Below are positions 1 to 12,786 of a DNA stretch of 64,000 nucleotides, one piece after another. A program made the translations under genes and the position numbers. The stretch comes from Sequoia sempervirens (taxonomy: Eukaryota; Streptophyta; Pinopsida; Cupressales; Cupressaceae), in contig VDFB02275638.1 of assembly GCA_007258455.2 (NCBI GenBank), forward strand, positions 248,001-312,000, in the 5' to 3' direction. The notes beneath the pieces are model-generated. The model was not told the origin of the DNA and did not search any database. It worked only from the letters and a program-made list of their open reading frames with translations. Each line of letters opens with the position of its first letter. The stretch's first letter is position 1.

Positions 1-828
1 TGAACCCTGGACCAACAACTTAGTTTAACCTTTATTAGCTTTAAGGTGTTCAACTCAATAAAATAAAAAGTCACATTTCTGTATTTCTGAGCTGATAGGT
101 TGGGCAGAGAGTCTGGTGTGGGTTAGCCAGTCTGGCAATTTGTTTCCCCTGGGTTTGGCACTGCCCGGTTTGGCCATACAATATATATATTAAAAATTTA
201 TGAAAATACCCATATTTTGCCCCCAAAAGATACGGAATTGAAAACTCAGTTGATAATGGTAAAGATAACTGAAATCTGTCAACCAGATAAAAATATACAA
301 TTAAACTTTATCCTCCAGAATGGTTATGAAATATTAAGGGCAACTATAAAGTTTGAACTATATAAAATTTGTAAGCCCTATATATATATCTATGCTTTAA
401 AAATAAACTAAACCTGATATTTTTATAATGTAAAACTTTAGGCTTTAAAAAAGCTTAATTTAAAAAATTGTTTCCTACACCATGAGGTGTTGGTCCTTTT
501 TGCATCTGATGAAAACTGGAAAAACAGATATACTCCTGAAAAACCTGAAAATGGTGCCGTCAAATGTGGTCATTTTAATATCTGAAGAGAACCTGTTTAC
601 CAGGAATCAGTGTTTTGGAAGTTGTAGTCATGTTCATGACCAAAAGTGAGAGGGAAAAAATGGATGCTACTGCTACTGCAATTGGAATGCTGCCACATTT
701 GCAATGCCTGGCTGGCTCTATTTCTCAATATCCACAGGCTGTTGGTACACAAAAGATGCATTGCAAAGGCTATGCCATTAATGCAATTCTAGGTTGTTTA
801 TTTTAAATTTGGGCATAAGTTCACCCTG
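1..828. other. Anonymous AT-rich sequence
   Basis: No coding region, RNA gene or element boundary could be supported here. The short open frames lack recognisable motifs and are what AT-rich random DNA gives. Confidence 0.5.
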
Positions 829-830
829 GC

Positions 831-894
831 CTGGCCTGGGTATGCCCAAGGCATGGCCCTGCCATCCTGGGTACCTTGGGCATACCAAGGCCAG
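831..894. repeat. Foldback (inverted repeat, 21-bp arms)
   Basis: Left arm 831-851 and right arm 874-894 are reverse complements with one mismatch, around a 22-bp loop. The inner 13 bp (GGTATGCCCAAGG / CCTTGGGCATACC) match perfectly. The element is far more GC-rich than its surroundings. It could be the core of a small foldback transposon, but no flanking target duplication was recognised. Confidence 0.7.
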
Positions 895-1353
895 ACCTGT
901 GCCCATACATGTACTTGTCCTATTTGGTATGGTGATGATACCCATATTAGAAGAACCCAGCAACATAGCTTTTTTGGATTCAAAGTTTGTACAGATGATT
1001 AGCTCAAATGAACTGGAGTGTGGAAAAACTCTAAGGAATGCTATTTAATTTCTGGTATAAATTCAATTTAGTTATAAGTTTGGCAAGCTGCAAATCAATC
1101 CGCATTTCTCTTCTTTTTATTCTTGTGGGATGCATTGGCAGTTCCATATGAATTAGCCTTGGCTATGAAAACCCTAGTACTAACTAGGGCTCTAGGCTGG
1201 TACACGTTGGACTCCATAGCTAAACCAAAACAATGGATTTGGTGTAGTTAGGATGATTTCAAGGATCTAGGTAGGGTTAAATATTTTTATGTATTTTTCT
1301 TAGGGCTTTCTTTGTATGTATGGTTCATGGCTTTCCCATTTGGGCCTTGAATG

Positions 1354-1905
1354 TGTTGATGCTGTAGCGGCAGGAGTTCTCTTTCTCCCTCGATTTCAAA
1401 GAAAATTTAAATGATAAATAAATTCTAATCTTAAATGAGGCAAGTGCGACTTGCAATATATATATTATTTATTTTAATGAGGCCGACTAAGAATAAAAAG
1501 TCATCTCATTTGGGAAAGAGGCTGACTTTACATGAAGAGACATCTTATTTTGTATATATACAAGGCAACTATCATTCATTTTATTATTCGATTTAATTAA
1601 AAGACAAGTTCGCATATTTGCAGCAGATCAGATTATTGCTTCAAGGAGATCAAAAATAAAGGAGACATTATAATATTTGTTCATTTGCATCTAGGAGAGG
1701 TGCTGTGTTTTATTTCTTCAGATTGGCCTTGTGATTGGGCCTAGTTGTAAGCAGATTTCTGCTCTTCTATTTATAATATAAGAGATATAATTGTTGCTGG
1801 GTTTTTCTTCCTCAAGAAGGAGGGTTTTCCTAGGGTATCTTGTTGTGTTCATTGTTCGCTGTGTTGCATTTTTTATTGCTTACATTTCTGATCCTAAAAC
1901 TAACA
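1354..1905 (+). mobile_element. Solo LTR, probably Ty1/copia-like
   Basis: The 552-bp segment begins TGTTGATG and ends CTAACA, so it has the short TGTT...AACA inverted termini of an LTR. It is flanked by a perfect 5-bp duplication, GAATG, at 1349-1353 and 1906-1910. Near 1772 there is a TATA-like stretch (TATTTATAATATAAG). Around 1798-1850 lies a tract with GGGTTTTTC, a CTCAAGAAGGAGG foldback and GGGTTTTCC, which resembles the R/U5 region of plant copia LTRs. No primer-binding site follows the end. The simplest reading is a complete solo LTR left by LTR-LTR recombination. The copia assignment rests on the U5-like motif alone. Confidence 0.75.
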
Positions 1906-1910
1906 GAATG

Positions 1911-3359
1911 TAGTCTGGGTTCTACCCTTCACCCGTATGCAACTTCTAAGTTATGGGTCATGTAATTCATCATATAGTCTTTTTGCTTCTAAGAATCAAA
2001 ACCTGATCCTTACATTTCATTATATATACAGTCAATATCTTCTTTGCATGGCAAGACCATGCAATCTTATGTTGGTGTGGTCTAAGCAATTATTTCAAAG
2101 CGTGGCTAATATTTTCACATTTCATTGTATTCTCTAGTTTCTTATTTTTCAAATTTCTATTTACAGGGATATGGGTAATAACTAGCAAGCAATTCAGGAA
2201 ATGATTCTTTCAGCATTCTAAAATATCCAGTACATAATCTTGAATTTTTTGGGACATTCATTGAGGTCGACCATTTTGCAATAACTTCTATTATATGAAG
2301 ATGTGTGAAAAATTTCAAAACTCGAGATAATGTTGAGCTACTTTAACCCAAATGTGTAATCTATAATAGATTTTGCATTAGGTGTATGAAATATTGCAAT
2401 GGGGAATTTTTAAACTTGGACTCAGGAACCTCTGTCCTATTCTTTTCTTCTATTTGTCACTGAGTTAGTTTGTTCTGATAATGTGTGTGTGTGTGTGCAA
2501 AATAATGAGCCATCAAATCTACTATGTAGAGATAAAAACAATCAAGAAGAAGCCTTTTTTTTTATTGGTAATAGAGGGATCTACTGGGGCTCCAATCATT
2601 TGCACATAATTTATAGGATCCCAAGTAGCTTGCCAAAAAGATTAATGACAAACCAGAGACTAAGAAATTGACCTCAGAATGTAAAAAATATGTTCATATC
2701 TGAACAGGATTGATCCAAAATCATATCAATCAAGGTAGTGGATTAGCTAACTTAGTCACCATGACTTATTCTTGAAGATTCACTATTGACAAAGATAAGA
2801 TACAAGATTCCATTACCTAAGGCAAAACTCAGACAGAGAGTTGCAGAGAATCCAGAAGGCCAAAAACAGGAACATAAGGTACCTGAGTGATCTGGACACT
2901 TAGGGGGCTTCATTGATGACTAGAAAAAGTGCATCCATGATGGTTTCAATTGGGATTGAAAATGTCATACTGTTTGGTTGTGTCTGCACTGATCACTAAT
3001 GTTGGAGTTGTGTAGGTGTTTTTACATGCATTGTATTGTCCCCTTTATGAGATAACCCTAAATCTGCCCTAATTTATCAATTTCAAGTGATCACCTTGGT
3101 TTTGGGGATTTTTATAGTGCGAGTAGGCCCTTCCAAAACAGAGTTAGAGAATATTTACAAGATAATATTAATTAGGATGCATATAAGAAAATCAAAGAGA
3201 ACATGGTTAGGGATACAACTACCTGTTTAGACCTGCAAATATGTTAGTAGACATTTATAAAATAAGACAACATCATTTTACAAGCATATTGAATCTTCTT
3301 TGGATTTTCCTTAATTCATTCTTCCTTGAGTATGATAGTCTGATAAGGTGCCCAAGAAA
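1911..3359. other. Anonymous sequence with a (TG)n microsatellite
   Basis: No gene is supported. A short (TG)8 run lies at 2482-2497. Open frames here have no recognisable domain. Confidence 0.5.
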
Positions 3360-3360
3360 C

Positions 3361-3606
3361 TCTAGGCCCAAGAGCAGTATGCCCCTCTTGGGCCCATGTG
3401 GCCCTTGCCATCCATATGGGGTGGTGTGCCTAGTGTTCTACTGCCATTCCCCTGTACCAGAACTATCATTGCTCAATCACATTGAGAGATTGAGGGTGCA
3501 GCTACAGTAGGGTGTCCTGGATAGTCATTTCCTCTAAGCCCAAGAGCAGTACACCCCTCTTGGCCCATGTGGCCCTTGCCATCCATATGGGTGGTGTACT
3601 TAGAGG
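3361..3606. repeat. Pair of foldback-forming direct repeats
   Basis: A segment of about 75 bp at 3361-3435 recurs at 3533-3606 with a few differences. Each copy contains CCCAAGAG...CTCTTGG and the shared stretch CATGTGGCCCTTGCCATCCA. The second copy is also bounded by CCTCTAAG and its reverse complement CTTAGAGG, so each copy can fold back. The family is not recognised. Confidence 0.6.
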
Positions 3607-4369
3607 GTGACCCACGCGTTGTTTCCCCTTCAGTAGGCCCTCAATCTCTCCTATCATGGCTAATTGTTTATAGTCAGAAAATATGAATATCAGTTCCTAA
3701 TGTAAGCACAGATCATTGACATAATATAAATATTATTCCATAATATAGTCTGTTCTTATATATTAGATTAATGACACAGATCCATAACTCTTATTCAGCA
3801 TTAATTTATACTCACAAATATACAGATATACATATACATACTGCTTATTACCAAACCAATAAATATTGGATTTTCTGCACACATATTGTATATACAATAA
3901 TTAAATGTCTAAACTGTTCATCTACAGATTGTGATATATTTTCCAAATATTAAATGCAGACATACGATGCATACCATGCTTAAAATACATAACTCGCTCA
4001 TCTTTCAGTTTTATATTGTATTCACAAAAATAACATACAAAGCATACATCATAATGTGGTTATATATTATCTATATTTATATACTTTTTACATATTATCT
4101 ATATTTATTACTTGTCTATATTTATTACTTATTTACTAATTTACATATTATCTATATTTATTACTTATTTTCATATTAACTTATTATTTATTACATATTA
4201 TCTGCATAAATCAGAATGTGGTTATATATCTTTATAGCACGTACCTTTATCGGTAGTCCCTTACTTGAAGTATGTTTAAGTATATTTCTTACTTACTCCA
4301 TGATCTGCTTAGATCAGAATATCCTTCTTGAGTGATTCGGTATTCCCTTTATGCAGAATAGATTCATAT

Positions 4370-4469
4370 NNNNNNNNNNNNNNNNNNNNNNNNNNNNNNN
4401 NNNNNNNNNNNNNNNNNNNNNNNNNNNNNNNNNNNNNNNNNNNNNNNNNNNNNNNNNNNNNNNNNNNNN
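4370..4469. other. Assembly gap (100 N)
   Basis: Exactly 100 undetermined bases, the conventional placeholder for a gap of unknown size. Open frames crossing it are meaningless. Confidence 0.99.
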
Positions 4470-6300
4470 TGATTTCATTTGATCAGGCGTCTGAGGCAAA
4501 TGCCTCGAAGGAGGATGACTTGGACTTTGATAAGGATAGGAGAATCTGAAAGTACGATGCCTGTCTCTAGGGAAAAAATAAGATGAGGAGGGGCAGGAAA
4601 TCAAGGAAGTAGAAGCAGGCAGAGGTAGCAGAAGAACTGGGTCTGCCAAGCATCAAAGATTTCTTTGGGTCCAAGGGAGCCAAGGTTTCCCTTGGGAGGA
4701 CTTGATGCTCACACCGTGATTTTTCAGGGGCCTTACAACCCCTATCAAGTGACGCTTAGTGAAGCATCCTTCGATTAGAATGTTGAAATGGCTATAGCCT
4801 GGGAGGACCTTTGTGTGGCATTCTGTGGAAAATATGGATCAATAGACATAAATTGCTGAGAGAAAGCTCAGGAGTGCACTTTGAGGTTATCCTTATAATG
4901 ATATAATCACATGCCATTGTCATGAGGTACAAATATTGTTGGCTTCGTAGTATTACTTGGTCTATCATTTACTGCCAACTTGGAATTCTCTGGAAAGATC
5001 CCAAAAAATGCATTGGTGGTCTGGGTACTTTCTTTAGATGTAGAATCGTTCATGTTGGCTCCTCATCCTTAGTTGTATCCTTTTTTGAAAATTTTCTCAT
5101 TGTGGCAGCCTCTTCCTGGCACCACAAATTTTAGGAGTACCTATGAAAGTTTATGTTGTTGTTGTCAAGATACTCATTTTGGATAGTGGCATTGTCGTAG
5201 GGAGAATACGGTCGTGGGAGGTTAGCAAAGGCATTGACATCATTGAGTCAGCTGCTTGTTGTTGGTCGCAGGGTTAGGTATGGAGAGATCAGGGATGAGG
5301 CCCCCTAGATGTGGCCTCACTGGTTCATTTCTCCAGTCAAAAGCGTAGGGTGTTGCCTCTCTGTAATGATTTAACAAATAAAAAATATATAATAATAATA
5401 ATATTAATATTATTATTATTATTTAATATAATCAATTAATATATATATTAAATCTTATTTAATATTTAATATAACATTTAACTAGTCTTATATATGATCT
5501 ATACAAAATATGCTATATCTCATATTTTTTAGTTAATAATTATCTTAAATGGAAAATAGGAAATATAGTAGACAATCATTTAATTTGCTACAAAAGCTAT
5601 ACACTATAAGTTAATAAGATTATAAGCTACCAATTATCATATATATCTATGCTCTCTCCATAACGTCCTTTAAAGGGAATTCATGATTTTTATTTTTATT
5701 TTTTTAATTAAATTTTGTTGTTTTACGTTATAAATTGAGAGAAACATGATCACATAAGCTTCAAACCACGCAAGTTGGATTATCTTCGAAAAAGAAAAGT
5801 AGTCTTTTTAATTATCATTTTCGCATAATTATATGATTAAATTCCAAATTCTACTTGCACGTTAGTAGTCAATTGTAACACTTATCTTCAATTGATGAAT
5901 TGTTGAATGGAGTGCAGTTTCATAGGTTGAGGGACGTGATGAGATGGACCATGAAATCTGCCTTAAATCTGTCGAGTCCTCTACTTGATTTGATGATTAT
6001 TCAATCTTAAAAATATCTCTGTTTATATCTTTGCATCTTGCAAAACAATAATGGTGTAAATAAGAAGTTTGCATTGGATGTTGAATAATGCAAAAGTAGT
6101 ATGATGAGAGAGACTTGACAATCACCCATTCATTTTCTGCTCTGCATGATGCTTTCAAGTCTAGTCTTTGAAGGTTTAGGATTGGATGTCAGGGATGACT
6201 ATGGATAACAATGGGTGGTAGAATCATAGGGAAGAAAACAATTAAGTTCCAGATTTTGAAAAGGAACATGAGATCACAATGAATTTTTTTTTAAGACAAG
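4470..6300. other. Anonymous sequence, possibly an old coding remnant at 4470-5370
   Basis: The first 900 bases are less AT-rich than the rest and could be a decayed element coding region, but no frame gave a recognisable motif. From about 5380 the sequence is AT-rich with (AAT)n-like runs. Confidence 0.35.
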
Positions 6301-6615
6301 TTTTGATGAGGGTGCTAATTCGAGACACAAAAAATCACACAAAACAATTGAGAATATCATTTCATCTAGAAATAAGAAAGGCTTACATGTAGAGGATCTC
6401 AAATCCTCGAGTCTTGCAATACAAACTCTTACAAAAAATTATAGAGTTCCCCTTTTCCCAGTATGCAATATTTTCCCAAAAAGCCCCCCAAAAATCAGAA
6501 ACTAGCCCATAAATAGCCCCTTTTCAGTTTGGAGTCAAAAACAACATTCAAATTATGAATTTTGGTATTTTGGCACCGAAAATTATAATTTGAAATTCAA
6601 AAATTGAGTCCTAAT

Positions 6616-6699
6616 TCAAAAATTGACAATTTTCCAAAAATTGACAATTTTCCAAAAATTGACAATTTTCCAAAAATTGACAATTTTCCAAAAATTGAC
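6616..6699. repeat. 18-bp near-palindromic tandem repeat, about 5 copies
   Basis: The unit AAAAATTGACAATTTTCC is repeated almost perfectly about five times. Within each unit AAAATTGACAATTTT is nearly its own reverse complement. The block sits in an A-rich noncoding stretch that resembles LTR-element leader or LTR DNA, but no element ends were found. Confidence 0.85.
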
Positions 6700-7145
6700 C
6701 AACTTCCGGAAGCCATAACTTTTGACCTGGGACCTCATTTTTCAAACTGTTTGAACCGTTAGAAAGGTCTCAGAGCAAACAACGCGCATAGAACTATATT
6801 TTTAGGTTATGATGATTTTTGGTCCTATACAAAACCATTTAGTTCCCAAAACTAGACTTGAAATATTTTTCAAGGAAAAAAGCAAAAACTAAAACTTGAA
6901 TAACTTTCAATCCGAGAATGGTCTTGACCTGATTCTTTTGACAAAGTGCTTATTTTTCTGTCCTGAATCTTCCCTTATTTTTTTCCTCCTCATGCCTTCA
7001 AATTCACACTTGCTAAAAATAACAGTTGAGTAGAAAAAGCAGAAAAAATAGTTCTAAAAGTTGAGAATTCTTATTCGATGAAAAGGGTATCCATAAATGT
7101 AAAAGCATCTACAAAAAGCTAAATGAAAGTAAAGATATTTTTGGG

Positions 7146-7187
7146 TGATGCAGGATTTCCCTTACACCACTGGATGCTCCTGCATCA
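7146..7187. repeat. Short inverted repeat (10-bp perfect arms)
   Basis: TGATGCAGGA at 7146-7155 is the exact reverse complement of TCCTGCATCA at 7178-7187. It may be part of a transposable element; nothing nearby confirms that. Confidence 0.6.
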
Positions 7188-7189
7188 AG

Positions 7190-10100
7190 TTTGAAGCCAT
7201 TTAAGCTCTTATCTAAGCCTCTTAGATAAATCTATGTCTAATACATGAATATAGTTATATTAATACGATTTCTCATAAACTGTAAGTTATTTTTGCTTGC
7301 ATTTGCAGTTAAAGGATATGTTAGCGAAAAGAGTTTTCAAATTATGAGATTTAATATGATTGGTTAAATCAATTTTTTGATGGGATATGAAGTCACTTAA
7401 CACACATGTAAAATCATATAAATATAGGAAGGGTTGCCTGTGGATTGAGTGTTTGTCAAAGAACAAGCAAAAACACAAGACAACACAAACAAAATATGCA
7501 CATATTTTTTAGAGGGAAGATTAAAGAGAATGTTAAAAATTTGTTAAGAAAATGCTTAATAAATCTTAATATATGTACAAAATATAGAATACAGAGAAAA
7601 AAACACATAAACAAATAATGAAATGATACAATGAAAGTGTAGATAGTACATACCTTATCCTATCATAGTGTGAAAATTGTGCCTACCTCTGTTGAGATGA
7701 AAAACTGTTATGCTGAAATGGAAAAAGAAGGCTCATCATGTTTTCATTTAAATGTGCATTGATAGCTAATAACTTCAAACAATTTTAAAGCTATGATTTA
7801 AAACAGTTCTAAAAAAATGATTTCAAAATTCTTTTAAACCTATAAGAAAATAAAAAATAAAAATAAAAATAATAAAAATAAATAAATAAATAAAAATAAT
7901 AAAAAAAAATCACATTAATAAAAAAATTTTGGGTTACTTTTTGCTTTCAGATTATCACTCCATGTTTATCTTCCAAAAAAAGATGATTGCATATGGAATT
8001 TCAATGCCCCTGTTGTGAGTAAAGAAATGGTTCTCCGCGTGAATTATTAACTAGCACTTGCACCAAGAGGGGTTCAAGGGTTACACCAATAGAGAATTAT
8101 TTGATTATGGTTAATTGAAAGAAATATTTATATAAAGTTCATTTTTGAGAAGTAAATTATAGTAACAAGAAGATTAAATACCAGTTTTGAAACCAAACTA
8201 AACACAAAAGCATTTTGTTCTAAAAGATTGAGAGCTAAATTGTAAGACTCTACATCTATTAACAAGTTGATTGATAACAAAAACTAATGAGGCGAGACAC
8301 TTTCATAGCCTCAAAACTAAATTATATCGATGACCATCAAACAAATCTCTACCACAATGCTATCATGAATGTAAAATTTATTTCTTTTATTTATCACAAA
8401 TACATAGCCAAGATGGATATTTGAAACACAAATTTTCAAGGAAAAAATGGAGTTTCAGACATTTTCTTGTAAATTTGGAAGGGTTCTAAAAAATTGCATG
8501 ATCACGTGATTAGTAGGTGTCAAACAAAACTTTAATCAAGCAATTATTGAACCAAATTGTTGTAGATAGATTTTGGAATAGCATCAAATAATTTGTGGAC
8601 TAAACAGTTTCCCATGGCAAGGCACCCCATAGGTGAAAAACTAGGAAGGGTGGTCCTTGCTTTGCATCCTAATCACTCTAAAATTTACAACATTGCTACC
8701 ATATTAATTGTGTTGCAAATATTAGAATGATTCACATAAAATATTAGAATTGAACCACAAAGATCTCATAAATGAAGGGAAATTATCCCATATCTTGAAC
8801 TTAAGACCAATTTTTTAAATAATGGAGGTGTGATTTGGTTGGATCATAAAAAATATAACAAACATGCAAAGACATGATTTTTGTGAACAACAAATTGGAT
8901 CTAAGAAAACTATGTGTAGGTGTAGGTGTTGGATAGATTACAGTGTAGGAAAAAGATAGATTGTAGAGCAATTGCTTAAGTGCCCTGGATTGTACCGCAT
9001 TTGCAATTGCATCCTCGGATAATACACATGTCACAATTTAGAATTTGAACTGAACAATCGATATTTTAGCTTCTTATGTTTGATGGAATTTCTTCTTGGG
9101 CCTATGAGAACCTTGCAACGCATAGGCATCTATAAATTGGAGGTTGCATTGGTAAAATTTTCATATTGTGCCTTCTCATATTGATGGAAGAAGGAACAAT
9201 TTAATGTTGTATCTTCTTCTTTTAGAATTAAGTAGAACAATTGTATGTAGTATATCGATGAGGTGGTCCATGAAAAGGAAAGGAGCATAGAAGCAAAGGA
9301 AAATATGCAACTAATGGAGAAAGGGCCAGAGTGCATCCATAGCCAAGGTCTCATTGAATGGAATAAGGGGCAAATTGTATCCAATCATTTATGTGCTCAT
9401 TGTATATGACAATTTTCTACATAATATAGGTAGTAGGAAATTGCAACTGCCACATTCTATTTTTTCCATTTCCATAGTTTATTTTTTCTCTATTATGAGG
9501 GTTTCTAAGATAAATATAGTGTTCTTTATTCTTCTCTAAGTTCTCTTCCTCTTTTGATTGTCACTTAATTTCTAATTAAGTAGCACAGTACAATTTCTTA
9601 TTTCATAATTTCTACAAGCTTAGGCTTGAGAAATTAAGAATCAAACACTACTTATAGCAACATTGTTGTATTAGTGCAATGACTATATAAGCACATGCTT
9701 TGACTTTAAACTTAGCTATAAAAATTCACTTTCATTATGTAGTTGAGCATAGATCATCTCAATTTGAACATAATAATATAATATGAGTCAATGAAGATTG
9801 ACTTGAAATTATGCAAGAATGTCAATTCATTATTACATAATTGGATAGACTACAAAGACACCACCTGATAAATAATATCAAAATCTTGTTAGAATTTAGT
9901 GATTGTCTCATATGACTTGAAGTTCATGAAGGACTTGAAAATTTATGTTTGCATTGATGGGGCAGGTGTGTTAGTCTACATATCTTATTTTAAAAGCTTG
10001 ATGTTGAATAATCTACATATGTTATTGCGTTTGTATATTCCATCTCTAGCCTAGCTCTAATGTTGACTATTCTTTTCCAGTAGATCAGATACTTAAATTT

Positions 10101-11190
10101 GTTGTGAGTCTTTATTATGTGGTATAAAATTTCTGATATATATCTATAACTTGTAACCAAAGCTAATTTTGAAATGTCAATAAGGATAACCAACATAACC
10201 ATTTTTTGTGAACATCTAAAGCAATTGAAACATATAAAAGCTAACTTCATAGAAAGGTGAGATATGTGAACTTTGAAATAATCCTCTCCTATTGGCAACA
10301 CATATCAAGAAGCTTTGGAAGATTTCATCCTATGGGATGCATCATTCAGATCTCCTTAGTACCAAATACAATCAATATTAAATGTTATTAACTAAACTCA
10401 TTAACTACTACATTAGCAACAAAAAAAACTGCTGAAAGATCTCAAAACAAATTCATACCTCTGACGTGGCCTCCTAAATAATCGACCACTAGTATATAAA
10501 CACACTTGAAGATGGAGATAATATACATAAGAAAGCTACCAAGTTTAAAGAGGCACAACTGAATCCAAAGATATGATGCTACAAGACAACAAAACCTATG
10601 GTTATAGGTTTGCTAAAACAAACAGGCTATAAATACTCCTCAAATCCTTTAGTTTATTAATATAATAATATTTTTCTCCCATAGTCCCACCCATTCAAGA
10701 ATTGTTTTAACATCCAGAAAATATATGCTAGACTCTCACAGTTGAGATTATAAGCAATTACAATTGGAATCATTGGAATATATAATATAGCAAAAATGGA
10801 TGCTATGAATTGATATAACATCTCTTTTACAAGATATAGTCTTAGGTGTTTGTCATTCATTATCTTAAGCGTTCACATTCATATGCCATCATCATGAATC
10901 TTGATGATAAATTTGTTATTTTAAAGATTCCTTTGAATTTTTTTAGGCTATTTAATCATTTAAACAACTACACAGACTAGTTAATCATTTAAACAATTGC
11001 ACAAAAATTTAAGCATTTTAGGAGTCCTATAAACTCTTTGCAAAAATAATCTTCAACATGCCAAATCAAAAAATATGCATCTATCTCTTACTCGGATTTG
11101 CATAATAAGATAATGTGTTCAACATATGTGCAAGACCAAGATACATCCAAGTGTAAAAATAATTTCCAAATAATCACCGTTTCTCTAAGT
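7190..11190. other. Anonymous AT-rich sequence
   Basis: No gene, RNA or element end is supported in these 4 kb. An A-rich (AAATAA)-type low-complexity tract lies at about 7850-7925. All open frames are short and featureless. Confidence 0.5.
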
Positions 11191-12780
11191 TCCAGTGTAA
11201 TACCCCTCCATTCCAGGCAATGCTAATATGTATTATGGCAATGAACCCTAGTTTAGTGATGGAATTAATTATAGTCCTTCTAATTAATTCTTAAGGTGTG
11301 TCTTTATGTTCTAGGAGTGTGATACTCTGATGTTGGATGTTACTTATGTGACCTTATTCATGATAGAGATTAGAATAGTGTGTAGTATGATTATGGTGCA
11401 CATCACTATTAGATATGTTCATTTCCCCAATATACATATATATATTGTGGACTAACGATTTGATGATGTGCTTCATGTATCATGTGTGTGACCTATCTAT
11501 GGTGCAAGGGGATGGTTTCATGTCACTTTCTTAGGAGAGACACATGACATCATGATTCTCCTTCACCAATGCATGATTGTGGGTTATATATTATGTTGGT
11601 ATATATGTACATGTTCTTGGTTTGTGATGCAGGATTGTAGGTACTAGGAATCAATTCCACTTGGTCTCACAGGTCTGAGCATGCCTATAAAAAATACTGA
11701 TGGAAGTATGTGGAGATAGAAAAGGGCCCTAAATATCCTAGCCTTGAACCATTGCCTCATAGGAGGTGATGTTGTTAGTTATAGTCACTTGTTTGGTATG
11801 CCATTAAGGCAATATCCTTTACCCTGGTTTGTGAATGGTTTTGGTGGAGTGATTTGTGTTGCATTAATATTTTAATTGTATTTAATTATGTCTTTTGATT
11901 TTTGGTTGGTTAAAAGTCTCCTTGAAATATTATATTTTTGCATATGTATATATGTGTATTGTGATTTATGAAAATAAGGTTATAAATATTAACATATTCT
12001 AATGTAATATAATAAATATTAATATGTTTATTATTAAATATTTAAATATTAATATGTAATCATATGTTATATTTGTGTTTTGATTTACTATTTTGGTGGA
12101 GTGGCTATTTTTAAGGAGGTTCTTTTATCTTTTATAATGTTTTGAATTTATTTGGTGGGAAACCCTAAACAAATGAGTTAATTATGTGAGTTAATTTGAT
12201 TATTTATTTTATTTTAATTATTTCATTTGTGGGATGAGGATAGGTGCTTTAATTTAATATTTTAATATTTTATTTTATGAGAGGATTTTATTTCCTTGTT
12301 TTTTTTTTTTTTAAAGAGTAGTTTTGGGGAAAAGAAAGAAAGTTACTTTTTTTTCTTTTTTAATTTAATTAGTTTTATTTATGGGGAAAATTGGGAAATT
12401 GGACTTTCACTCTTTTTTTATGCATGAAATTTAGAGGATTTTGAAGAGATTTTTGGGGGGTTTGAGAATGGAGTGAAAATGGAGAGATTTTACATGGTTT
12501 TGAAGTAATTTTCAAAAGTTTTTGGGAAATTTGGAGTGGTTTTGAATCGGAATTTGGAGGAGAGTGATTTGGAATTCAATTATGATTTGAGGGGAATGGA
12601 TTTGCTGCTAGATTGTGTGGAATCTAATTTCAGATTGTGCTTTGGATTAGAGATTCGAGTTTGGAAAGCTTCTTCAATTTTCAGCATCTTGCATTCAAAT
12701 TTTTCATGTTTGAGGCAGGTTTTGTACTTAATTTATAATTTGAGTTTTAAATTCATAGAGATCTATATGGATGTTATATA
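11191..12780 (+). mobile_element. Possible LTR-retrotransposon remnant
   Basis: A stretch near 11630-11700 (GTAGGTA... followed by GTCTGAG and a TGCCT box) resembles the segment at 36640-36690, just before the polypurine tract of the element at 33.5-44.2 kb. TGTAATACCCCTCC near 11199 looks like the start of that LTR type (TGTAGTGCCCCTC at 36952). The order of the two pieces is reversed compared with the better element, so this may be rearranged. No intact coding region remains. Confidence 0.3.
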
Positions 12781-12786
12781 ATATGT

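Noticed and set aside
4314..4649. Open frames on both strands across the N block
   Set aside because: They exist only because undetermined bases cannot encode stops.
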